Part shown: positions 8,797 through 19,007 of the stretch, one piece after another
Layout of the letters: each line of letters opens with the position of its first letter
Position numbering within the stretch: the stretch's first letter is position 1
NCBI GenBank assembly: GCA_001179505.1
Contig: CDMY01000033.1
Coordinates: 89,750 to 153,749, forward strand
Direction of reading: 5' to 3'
Length of the DNA stretch: 64,000 nucleotides
Source: Vitrella brassicaformis
Lineage: Eukaryota > Sar > Vitrellaceae
Notes under the pieces: model-generated
Databases searched by the model: none
Told to the model about the DNA's origin: nothing
Seen by the model: only the letters and a program-made list of their open reading frames with translations
Translations under genes and position numbers: made by a program

Positions 8797-10998
8797 TCAC
8801 GATATCACCCTCACGAACGGCCCCACTTGCGCCAGCTGGTAAGCCTCACACAGCACCTCGTGCATCTCCCTGTGTCGCTTCAGCGTCGCCCTGAAACTGG
8901 CCGCCCACACATCCGCAGCCCCATGGCCATTTCCGCCACCACTCGGTGACGAGGACTGCTGCAGGGCTTTCCACGCATCGCAGAAGGCCACCACGTGCGC
9001 GGCACCGTACTTGCGGACGAGCCGCAGGAAACCATACTGAGCTATCAAGTGCTCGGCCAGGTCAACCTGCACACATTAACCAAATGAGAGAGGGAGGTGT
9101 GAGCAGATGTCATCCACCTGGTTGTCGGCCATGGCTTTGAGAGTGGATGCCCTGAACTGCTCGAGGAACAGGCCAGCTTGCACGTCGAGCTCATCTGGGT
9201 AGGTCCTGAGCAGCTCGAGCAGGGAGGTAGCCGAGGGGAGGTTGCCCTCCCCGATGGCCTTGGCACTCGCCACCGAGGCCTTGGTCCACTCCCTGACACA
9301 AACACACGCCACAGACAGAGGACAGAAAGGAGTGTATGTGTGGGTGTGTGGGTGTGTGGGTGTGTGGGTGTGGGTGCTTACTGGAAGACTTTGAAGAGGG
9401 CCTGGTTCTTGAATGCCTCCTCCAGCCGCTCATAGCCAGCGAAGAACTGGAAGAAACACGCCACATCATCTGAACGACACACCACACACACAACGCTCAC
9501 ATGATATCATGAATCGCATGGCTTCCCACATCTGTCTGCCAGCTTGTCGGTCTCTCTTACTTGCGACGGTTTCCCACAGGTCAGTGCCATCCTTGTCCTT
9601 GTGTGCCTTGTCTGTCGCGGCTTGTTTGGCGTCCTCGAGCAGCCCCAGCACCACAATGTCGGCCTCCAGGTCCACCAGACGGTTGAAAAACCGACCGTCA
9701 TCAAGCGAATCCTGACAAGCACCAGCCACACAGAATGCGATGAAGGTCATCCCTGTGTGTGTATGTGTGTGTGTCATGAGAGGTCATCTCTCTGTCTTCA
9801 GACATCTGACCCACCTGCACGTGCTGCAGCAGATGGTCCGACAGGTACTGCCCTCGCACTCGCACGCTCCGCCACCCGCCACTCTCCCCTTCGCCCTCTC
9901 TCTCCACCACACCGCCCATAGCATCATGCCCACCCAACGGCAGGCGCCTCCCGTGCACACGCCTCAGTGTCGGGTACAGCGACGGGAACCGCGGCATGAC
10001 CGGCTGCTGCTGCTGCTGCTGGCTGGCATCTGTGTCTGTGTCGCTGTGTGGGGGAGTTGGGGTCTCGTGGGTCTCCCTGAAGTCCTCACAGAGGTCGTAG
10101 AAGGCCTTGCTGTCCTCCTCGTTGAAGAGGTACTGCGAGAGGTCCACCAGCAGCCAGTCGGCGCCATGACTCTCACCACCCTCAGTGTCGCCAGCAGCAC
10201 ACGAGACTGCCACAGCCAGCAGCTCCTGGGTGTAGTCCTTGATGGCAACGTCAGTATAGAACGGCGCAACATCTGCTGATGTGGATGCCTCGTCGGCCTC
10301 CTCCTCCTGCTGCTGCTGCTGCTGGTGGTCTCTCTCGCCTTTCCTCCTCAGACCGCCCTCAACCAGACCATCCAACAGCCCCGCCATCCTCTCCGCCCGC
10401 TGAGCTGGCTGCAGGGACCTGGCAAGCTTCGCCAGCTGCGCCCTGGCCTTCCTGAATGTGAGCTGCTGCTCCATGTGTGTGTCGCTGAGCCAGCTGGTGG
10501 AGGAGGCCTGTCCGAGGATCTCCTGTGTCTTGTTGAGCATGGAGCGGATCTGCGCGTTGGCGGGCTGGATTGCCAGGGCGGTGCGGAAGGCCACCTGGGC
10601 GGCGTGGAAGGACCGGTTGCGGAAACACGCAGTGCCCAGCCGATGCCACGCCTGCACGCGCCCACCGACGGAACAACCAACACAGATGTGGTGTGTGCGT
10701 TTGATGAGTTCACCTTGAGGTTGTCGGGGTCTCTCTGGATGGCCATCTTGGCTGCCTGGATGGCCTCGATGGGCCGCAGCAGTCTCAGGTGCGCCTCGGC
10801 CATGTTGGAGTAGATCAGCCCGCGTGTGGCTTCATCACCACCGTCGCTGTCGGACTGCATCGCCACGCCCTGGGCATAGAGTCTCAGGGCGCCCCCGTAG
10901 TCGCCTCGTGTGAATGCAGCGTTGCCTTGTGCGCGGCACTCATCGATGGTTGACGGAAGGGGCGGTGCAACGAATTCAGCTGAAGATGACGTGTCCAT
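8797..10998 (-). CDS. TPR-repeat protein, probable co-chaperone-type scaffold
   Basis: The start is ATG 10998. Exon 1 (to about 10716) encodes AQGNAAFTRGDYGGALRLY, a classic first TPR, followed by a second (GLIYSNMAEAHLRLLRPIEA) and, in exon 2 from about 10652, a third (WHRLGTACFRNRSFHAAQVAF). This three-TPR N-terminal domain is typical of proteins that clamp the C-termini of Hsp90 or Hsp70. A Gln-rich linker (about 10300-10330 and 10000-10020) leads to a C-terminal alpha-helical region spread over exons at roughly 9714-9540, 9475-9380, 9295-9120 and 9070-8797, which I do not recognise. Introns contain CACACA tracts, the complement of the (TG)n seen in plus-strand genes. It is divergent from BRE1 with 83 bp between start codons, so co-regulation is plausible. 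The exact client is unknown. Confidence 0.7.
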
Positions 10999-11081
10999 TG
11001 CACAGACAACAGTACCCAGACCGCAGATCTGGACCTTCTGGGATTGGCTTCAAGCTCGCAGTCGAAGCCGGGCAGTAAAAG
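10999..11081. promoter_or_regulatory. 83-bp divergent promoter, TPR gene / BRE1
   Basis: Only 83 bp separate the two ATGs, so core promoters and 5' UTRs of both genes must fit here or overlap the first exons. The stretch has no TATA-like box and contains CAGATCTGGACCTTCTG near 11021-11040. Confidence 0.5.
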
Positions 11082-13685
11082 ATGGCCGAGAGCGCGTCGG
11101 CGAGCGCGGGAGAGGCCCGTGGGCAGAAGAGAACCCTCGAGCAATCAGATCTCCCATTCTCCATGGACGTGGTACGCCTCACATGACACGCACACACACA
11201 CACACATCCATCCATCCATCGTGGTCTCTCCTGCATTGGCCTCCAGACGTCGGGCAGTACTGGCGTGGTTGGACCGCTGAACGTCGAGCAGGTGACGCTT
11301 CTGCAGCAGCTTCTTCTGGACCAGAAGCGGTGCATCAAGGAGTGCCGGAGGCGCAACGAGCGGCTGAGGGATGAGGCCAGGAGGGGCAAACTCGCTATGG
11401 CACTCGTCAAACAGATCTTTGCCATGGTACGCCAACCGAGGAAGGAAGCAAGAGCCAACGGACATCGAGTGGTGGATGTGTGTGAGCACTTGACTTGGAT
11501 GTGTGTGTTCAGTTGAAGTCTGACATCGAGACCTGTGGGAGGGGCCTGATCCGCCCCAGTGAGGACTGCCTGCAGGGACTCAACACATCCGCTGACGAAG
11601 ACCAAGTTACGTCACCACACTGCGTGCGCCGTCAGTCGTCCATCGGTGTGTGTGTGTGTGTGTGCAGGTTTGGGTGAGTGGCTGCAGACGGCCACAGCCG
11701 ACTACGAGAAGCTGCTGCCGCGGGACTCCCAGATGGACACCGACGAGGGCGACGACCAGGACGACACTGCCGAGGAAATCGACCAGCTCTACCAAAACAT
11801 GCCGCAAACGGTGAGAGGAGAGGAGAGGAGAGGAGATGACCACACAAACACTCTCTGTGCGTCTATGTGTGTCTGTGTGTGTGTCTGTCTGTCTGTCAGG
11901 TGCTGGACACACTGCAGAAGTGCGTGGAGAGCGTGACGGGCATCGCCAGGGAGGTCATCCGGGACCAGAACAACCAGTGGCAGGTGCTGCAGCAGCGCAC
12001 CAGCAACGACCACGATGACGCCCTCAAGGCGCAGAAGACCCTCAATGACAAACTCCACACCAAGTGAGTAGGGACGGGGGGACAACACACGACAGCCAAC
12101 AGGCAGGGAATAGGCGGGCATGTGCGCGTTGTGACGCCTGCCGTCTGTCTGTCTGTCTTTTGTCCTCTGTCTGTGTGTGTGTGTGTGTGTGTGTAGGCTC
12201 CGGGAGCAGACGGCCGCGGCCGAGATGCAGAAGGAGCGGGCGGATCGGACAAAGAGGAGACTCAAAGACCTCGAGGTCAGGCAGAGGCACACAGGCACAC
12301 GCACAGGCACACCAATGTGTTGTTGTCATCATCCATCCCTCTCCTGTGTGTGTGTGTGTGTGTGTGTGTCAGGAGGACTACGAGGACGTCCGTCTGGAGC
12401 TGGATGAGGAGCGGCAGAAGGCCATCCGGCGGGTCCACATTCCATCCGCAGAACCGTCACCCACACCCAAACAGGAGGTACGCAGCACAGCACAGTTCTC
12501 CACCCCACACACACTTATGCACTGGGTGGATTGTCCATGTGTGTGTATCAGGATGGTGGTGTAATGGACACGGGCGCCGCGAGCAGCGAGGAGCTGGAGG
12601 ACGTCAAGCAGCGGCTCGAGAGAAGGACCAATGAACTCCAACACGCTGAGGCCGCCGTCGCCCAACTCAAGGAGCGGCTCGCAAAGGAGAAGGAGCAAAA
12701 TGTAGGCACGCTGGATGGAATACACCACACACGGCTCATGATTGCTCCTGGATTCGTGTGTGTGTTCAGCGGTTGACGTCTGAGCGCATCAAGCAGTCGA
12801 AGGAGTACCAGGGCCTCGTCAAACTCACAGAGGAACAGTCCAGGGCACTGGTACGCACACACCACGCCCTCCCTCCCTCCCTGCCTGCCTGCCTGCCTGC
12901 CTGCATCTGTGCCCTTTCCTTCTCTCGTCCCTTCAGGCGGTGTCGCAGGCGGATCAGGCCACTGCTCGCGAAGAGACGCGGACCTACCAGATCAACTTCG
13001 ACAGAATGCTCGACAAGAAAATGGTACCCACCCCACCCAGCCCCCGCAGCACCTCTCTCTCTCTCTGTGGGCGGGGGGATGGGTGTATGTCAGGGTGAGC
13101 GCTTGGCCGAGTTGCGCGAGCGCAACAGCAAGCTGACTTCGGCTGTCCGTGAGCACGAGGAGCGGGTCCGCGAGGTAGAGGACCGGCTGCGTGCGACGCA
13201 GGAGGAGCTCGACAAGGAGAGGCACCGGCAGACGCTCGACACGGTCATGCAGGAGCTGCAGAATGTGCAGCGATGCCACAAGGAGCAGCTTGAGAGGAAA
13301 CACAGAGCGGTGAGGGATGAGATACATGCAGGGAGAGAGAGACTCTGTGTGTGTGTGTGTCTGCTCGTACTGACATCAGTATGAGCAGCTGCGCGCTGAG
13401 TACACCAGCCAGCGGGAGGACTACAACAAGGCCGTCGAGGCACGCGACGAACTCGCCAAACAGTGCCACAAGAAGGTCCGTAGGCCATCCAACCCTCACC
13501 ACCTCCTCTCTCCCACATTGCCCCATCTGTGTGTCGTCGCTTGTGTGTGTGTGCCGCAGGAGGATGAGCTCGACGCGTTGCGTCGGGTGCAGGGCAGCGT
13601 GAGTGAGGCGCAGGCGCTCGCCAGCCTCCGAGAGGAGGTGGCCAGGCTCAGGAGAAACGAGGCGGTACGCGACCATACACACACA

Positions 13686-13722
<37 letters not shown>

Positions 13723-15701
13723 GCCTGGACACAGAAATCGATCTACGTGTGTGCGGCCATGACACACAGAGCATGGAGGCTGATACCAAGCGGGCCGTGG
13801 TGAGGAGCACTGAGCACGCACACGCCCGCAACTCTGCGGGGGGACACACACACTCCCCCTATCTGTCTGAATGCGTGTGTCATCAGAAGGACAAGCAGGA
13901 GATGAAGCAGACCTACGAGCAGACTGAGTGTGCGTACGAGGACGAGATTAAGAGCAAGGAGGCCAAAGTCACAGAATCCGCCAAAACTGTCATCGCTAAG
14001 TGAGCCAACCGGCCGCCAGTGAAAGACGCACGCGCTCGCGGGCGTGGGAGGCCTATGTGTGTGTGGGGGGGAATGTGTGTGTGGCTTAAGGGAGAAGGAG
14101 ATCGAGCGGTATCGTCACGAGAAGGTCGACTTTGCCTACCAGAGGAAGAAATACGAATATAATATCGACGACCTCCGGAAAGAGGTCAGTGAGTAAATGG
14201 GAGAGAGAGGGGGAGGGGAGAACGCTCACTCGCGCGATGCACGCGAGCATTGATATGTGTGTCTGTGCGTGTGTTTGTGTGTGTGTGTGTGTGTGGTTGG
14301 GTTCAGAACACCGAGGCCATGGTGCAGCTGGAGTTCGCCCAGACCACCCTCCGGCAATGGGCGAAGCTCATCCAGGAGCTGCAGCACAAAGTGGTCAGTA
14401 GCTCATGAGCACAAACGCCTAACCCCCCGAGCACACTAACAGGCACCTCACCATCCCCCTCCTCGTGTGTGTGCAGGACATCTGCGAGACCGATCGCCGC
14501 GAGGCCATCGATGGCCGCAGAGAGCTGCAGGAACAAAACCAACAGAACAGCAAAAAGGTATACAGGCAGGCAGGCACGACAGACCAGTGGGCGTGGCGTG
14601 GATGGCCTCATCTCATCGATGGGATGGGTGTGCACTGCGCTGCACGTGTGCGTGTCAGGCGTTGCAAGAGGAGGACAGGGCAACCAAGCTGCTCCAAGAG
14701 AAAGCGGTGCGCTCTGCCTGAGTGTGTGGGGCCCAGCCCATCTGTGTGTCACTCCTCTTTCCCCTGTCTCTCTGTGTGTCACTGCAGAGTGTGGCCGATG
14801 AGCTGAAGGAGGTCAGGGCTGAGTTGGACAAGGCCAGGAAGATCGCCAAGAAGCTCCAGGTCAGTCGGGTCGGCCGGAGCCACTTTAGTGCCCACAAAGC
14901 AAGGCGTGACTGACGTGCCTCAGGCACTGCACATGAGATACGATAGATAACCGTTTGTTGGTGCATTCATTGTTTTCAGGATGACTTGGATTTCGCCATG
15001 CGGCGCCAGACGTCCAGCCTCTCTGTCATGTGTAAGACTGCATGATCTGAGCTGCCATGCCCTCCTCTGCACTGCACAACACACAATCCCTCGTTTGTGT
15101 GTGTGTGTTGGTGATGTGATCCACTGCTTTGATGTGTGACATGACAGCCCGTCAGCAGTCGACAACGGACACGAGCGAGTGGCTCAAGTACAACCAGCAC
15201 CTCTCGCTCGACGACAAGGTCCGCGCCCTTGCCGACAGGCTCTCTGACTTCGAGGTGATGGACTCACTGTCATGGCACCTATGCATCGCATCAACACGTA
15301 CACGCCACACATGGATGGGATGGATGGCCATGGATGTGTTGTCAATTGTGTTGGTCCGTCAGCGGATGGTGCGGTGCCCGGTGTGCAAGAAGGCCGAGTC
15401 GCGGCGAGATGCGGCACTCAGAGTCTGCGGACACACATTCTGCAGAGGTGCGCCACGTGGGCCGGGGTGGGTCGGTGAGGTGCATTCCTTCATGTCCTTT
15501 GGTTGGGCGTCAGAGTGCATTGAGCGTGACGTCAACAGCAGACGCCGCAAGTGCCCCGTCTGCAGTAAGCCAGCCAGCCAGCCAGACAGAAATGCAGCCA
15601 GACACGGAACTAACAGAGGCGCTGTGTGTCCGTTGGTGTGGTGTGTGTGTGCAGATGAGAAGTTCAACCAGGGCGACGTGCTGGAGCTGTATCTTAGCTG
15701 A
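11082..15701 (+). CDS. BRE1: BRE1-type RING E3 ubiquitin ligase (histone H2B)
   Basis: About 24 short exons run from ATG 11082 (MAESASASAGEARGQKR) to the stop at 15699-15701. Nearly all of the protein is charged coiled coil (for example exons at 11249-11425, 11900-12063, 12551-12701 and 13094-13309). The C-terminus is a RING finger split over three exons: CPVCKKAESRRDAALRVCGH (about 15370-15430), CIERDVNSRRRKCPVC (about 15514-15565) and a tail NQGDVLELYLS. The C3HC4 spacing, the QRKCP-like turn and the short tail match BRE1/RNF20/RNF40, which work with the E2 Rad6 to mono-ubiquitylate histone H2B in chromatin during transcription. Several introns end in long (TG)n tracts right before the 3' AG, in place of a pyrimidine tract. 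The RING ligands are all present. Confidence 0.88.
12172..12196 (+). repeat. (TG)n tract at a 3' splice site (example of many)
   Basis: A TGTG run ends directly in the TAG acceptor of a BRE1 intron. Similar cases precede acceptors at about 11669, 12372, 14306 and 28641. Minus-strand genes show the complementary CACA runs. Confidence 0.75.
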
Positions 15702-15710
15702 TGTGGACCT

Positions 15711-16051
15711 GGGCTAGTCAGACTAAGCGGATGTGGCAGTCAGTGTGGTGCCAGTGTGCAAGACAAGACATGACCTGTGTTGTGTTACTTCACTGCAATG
15801 GATCATTGATGCGACTGACATACGACACGCACACTCATCACATGAATCCATCGGTCTGTCTGTCCATCGGTCTGTCTGTGTACTGCGAGTGTATGGAAGG
15901 CGGGTGGGACCACGAACATCCATCCATCCATCACTTACTCACTCACTCACTGGCTCTCTTGCCTTGTGGTCTCTCTCTCTTTCCGTCTGCGCGTCGATAT
16001 CCATGCAGTCACACACACACACACAGTCTTGGCCAATCAATCTCTGCACAG
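15711..16051 (+). repeat. Inverted dispersed repeat, copy B
   Basis: Plus-oriented partner of 8358-8731, starting about 10 bp after the BRE1 stop codon. Both copies follow a gene end in the sense direction, so they may be part of 3' UTRs or mark a shared 3' element. No ORF in it is credible. Confidence 0.8.
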
Positions 16052-16137
16052 CCGGCACACAGACAGTCACATGTGCACGTTTGTTTCGTAGGAAGGTGTG
16101 TGTGTCATGCATGGTTAGGCTGCTTGCCTTCGGTCAG

Positions 16138-18321
16138 TTAGTTGCTTGTGCTGGTGCTGTTGGCGGCGCTTTGCTGCTCGGCCACCCAGCGATCCAATAG
16201 GGACACAAGATCTGACCACAAACAATCAGACACAGACGAACGACATGCCCACACGCAATTCTTTTTCCCCACGGACGCACTCACTCACTCACCTGGTCTC
16301 TCTTGCTGCATGTAGATGCGGAGTGCGGCGCGTGTGACGCTGCCGTGTCGCGTCATGACCATCGCGTTGATGTCGGGGTTGGCTGTCACACTGAAGGCCG
16401 CTGCGCCGCCCGAACTCTGATCAACCACACACACAGAAGTGGCTGCGTGTTTCCCTGTCACTGTGTCTCTCGTGAGTGAAGTGCCGACTTTGAGGATGTT
16501 GACGATGCATGACGAGTAGCGACTCGATGCCGCAGCTGGGTTTCGGTCAGCCGCCTTGTGCATGCCCACGATCTTGACACCAGACACACCATCCACCACC
16601 ACCTCACCTGAGCACGACACGACACGACACGACACGACACACAGGTGTGCAGCTCCCTCTTATCTGTCTGTCCATCTGCCTGTTTGTGTGTCCTGACCAG
16701 GTCTCGTATTGCTGGAAGTCAGATCCACAATGCACTTGCCGCGGCCCATCACACGCACCTGCAGCATGGACACACATACACACACACACACAGACAGGCA
16801 ACAGAGTGAGAGTCTGTGCCTTGTCAGTCTCGGTGCTGGCTGTTGTGCTCTGACTGACCAGTTCTCCATCGAGTATCAAGGGGGCCGTGTTGCCATTGTT
16901 GGCCGCCGAGCAGATGACCAGATCCATCGACGGCAACACCTTCATCAGCATCGCACGCTGCGCATCGAAATGGCCGCCGTCGCCTGACGTCGATGTGGCA
17001 GAGTGGTGGGGGTCGATGTACCGCACACCGCGAGACTCCAGGCGGGCTTTGGCATCAGCTCCGGTGTCAGTGTCAGTGGCAAACACACAAGCACCCAGAA
17101 CTGATATACACACACAACACATGACGCATATTCATCCAGAGAGAGGCCAGCCACCTCATTTCTGTGTGTGTCTGTCTGACCGTGTTTGGCTGTCGTGATG
17201 GCCTGGCGAGCTGCGACGTCTGATCCGATCACGAGCACCTTGGGCGAGTTGAAGGATGAAGTGCCAGTCAGCGTGCCGAGAGCATGGATGCCATCGATCA
17301 CGGCCTGAGTGATGGTCACGAGAAAGGAGAGAGGAAACAGTAGTGCACTTGTTTATGTGTGTGTGGCTGTGTTGTCTTGTGTCAAAGGGAAAAAGGTCCG
17401 CTACTTACTTGATGGCCGTCGAGCGAGGAAAGGGCAGATTGGACGTCCATGCTTTGCGTGGCTCTCGTGTGGGGGAGCTCGCCGACAGCCACTGCGGTCA
17501 CGTGCTTGCTGCCGAGATCCAGCAGAAGGTGCTTGTTGCCAGACGCTGTCATGTTGCACACCAACACCTGCACCATCGTGCGCAAAGGGATCAAAAAGCT
17601 GGTGGTGTGGTGGTGTGTTGTGGTATGTGTTCACCTTGTCTCTGTCGTTGGATGAGGAGCACATCTGCTGAGCCTCCATTGCCGTCGGCTTGCCCACCTG
17701 CACCATCAGTGAATGAATGGATGGATGGATGGATGGCAGATAAATGCGTTGCTGTGTGTGTGTGCCGTACCTTGACGATGATGTCTGCCTGTTGGATCGT
17801 GTGCTGCTTGGACGCCACTTGGGCGCCCCAGAGCATGTAGTCGCTGTCGCTGAAGCCTGCCGACTCCCCCGCACCCGTCTCGAGGACGACCTCGAACCCC
17901 ATCCGACGCATCTGAGGGACGGACTTGGGAACTGCACGCACACACCAACACACAGCATGCACACATTGACGCACGACATATCCTTCCCCTCCCCTCGTTC
18001 CTTCTTTCTGTTTGTCTGTCAGGCGTGCTTGCATACCGATGGCCACCATCTTGGTCGCGGACTCCTTGATGACGCCCACCTTCATGCGTGGCGCCGGCAT
18101 GATGGTCTGCTGCACCTGCTGCTCACGCTCCTCCTGCTGCTCCCGCTCACGGACGAGTGTTGCGGCCCAGTCGACCTGCGCGCCGGGTCGACGGCGGGCG
18201 GGCGGCAGGGGCGGGTACATGTAGCTGTCATCTTCGTCACTCGTCAACTCAATCGGCGGATACTGCATCACACACACACACATGCAGAGAGGGGCAGAGT
18301 GAGTGAGTTAGGAGCAGTGGC

Positions 18322-18352
<31 letters not shown>

Positions 18353-18757
18353 CACGGCTTACGTCGTCTGTGTCTGTGTTGTGGTCTCGTGTGGGTGTGT
18401 CATGGTTGCTCAACGACTGCTGCGGTGTGTCATTGTGACGCGAAGACGAGGGCGCAGCAGACTCAAAAGGCGCTGCACGCGCCAAGCAGAAGCGACACAA
18501 ACAAACAAACAAACAACACAAATGGGTCATGTTCGGGTGTGAGTGAGTGAGTGTCGGCCTCCCTCTTGGTGCTTACGGGCAGCGACTTTGCAGACGAAGG
18601 TTCTGACGAAGTCCTCGGTGTCTGCGTCAGGCACCTCCACGTTGTAGGGCGTGTCTGCATCGGGCGGGTCCGTCAATCCCATCTGCCGAGCCGCCGCACG
18701 GTCCCACTGCAGGATGAGGGACCGACGCCCGCCGGTGCCGCCGGCGCTGTCAGCCAT
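16138..18757 (-). CDS. Alanine dehydrogenase / NAD(P) transhydrogenase alpha domain protein
   Basis: The start is ATG 18757 (MADSAGGTGGRRSLILQWD). After a poorly conserved N-terminal extension of about 140 residues, the minus-strand exons encode KVGVIKESATKM and MGFEVVLETGAGESAGFSD, signatures of the AlaDH/PNT N-terminal domain. Then come VLVIGSDVAARQAI, FATDTDTGADAKARLESRG and a late SRYSSCIVNILKV. The last exon ends LVSLLDRWVAEQQSAANST with the stop at 16138-16140, and its phase joins correctly to the exon ending near 16294. The dinucleotide-binding loop is GSDVAA instead of the usual GxGxxG, and the membrane (dII) and NADP (dIII) domains of a true proton-pumping transhydrogenase are absent. 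It may be a soluble dehydrogenase-like protein with altered or lost NAD binding. Confidence 0.75.
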
Positions 18758-19007
18758 GATCAACGACAGCAAGCGATCAATGAGAGAGAGGAAATGACCA
18801 AACGAGCCGAACAAGTCACGAACCAAACCAGCGACAATAAGCTGTCCAAAAAGTAAATCCATTAAAAACCCTAACCCTAGTGATCGAACCCAGCGGGACT
18901 GTGTACTCAACCGCAAGTGCTTTGTGCTGCCGTGTGCGTCCCCAGCACCACCAGCGTACGAGGTGTCTCGTGATTCACCTGTTCTCTGACGGTCTGACCG
19001 GTACCGC
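18758..19007. promoter_or_regulatory. Divergent promoter with telomere-like tract
   Basis: Lies between the ATGs at 18757 (minus) and 19008 (plus). It contains AAAAACCCTAACCCTAG at about 18864-18880, two units of a CCCTAA repeat resembling plant telo-box elements found in promoters of housekeeping genes. A regulatory role here is inference. Confidence 0.5.

Noticed and set aside
18880-18960. GGTTCGATC on the minus strand, considered as a tRNA T-arm
   Set aside because: The flanking bases do not form a T-stem, and no acceptor stem, D-arm or anticodon arm could be built.
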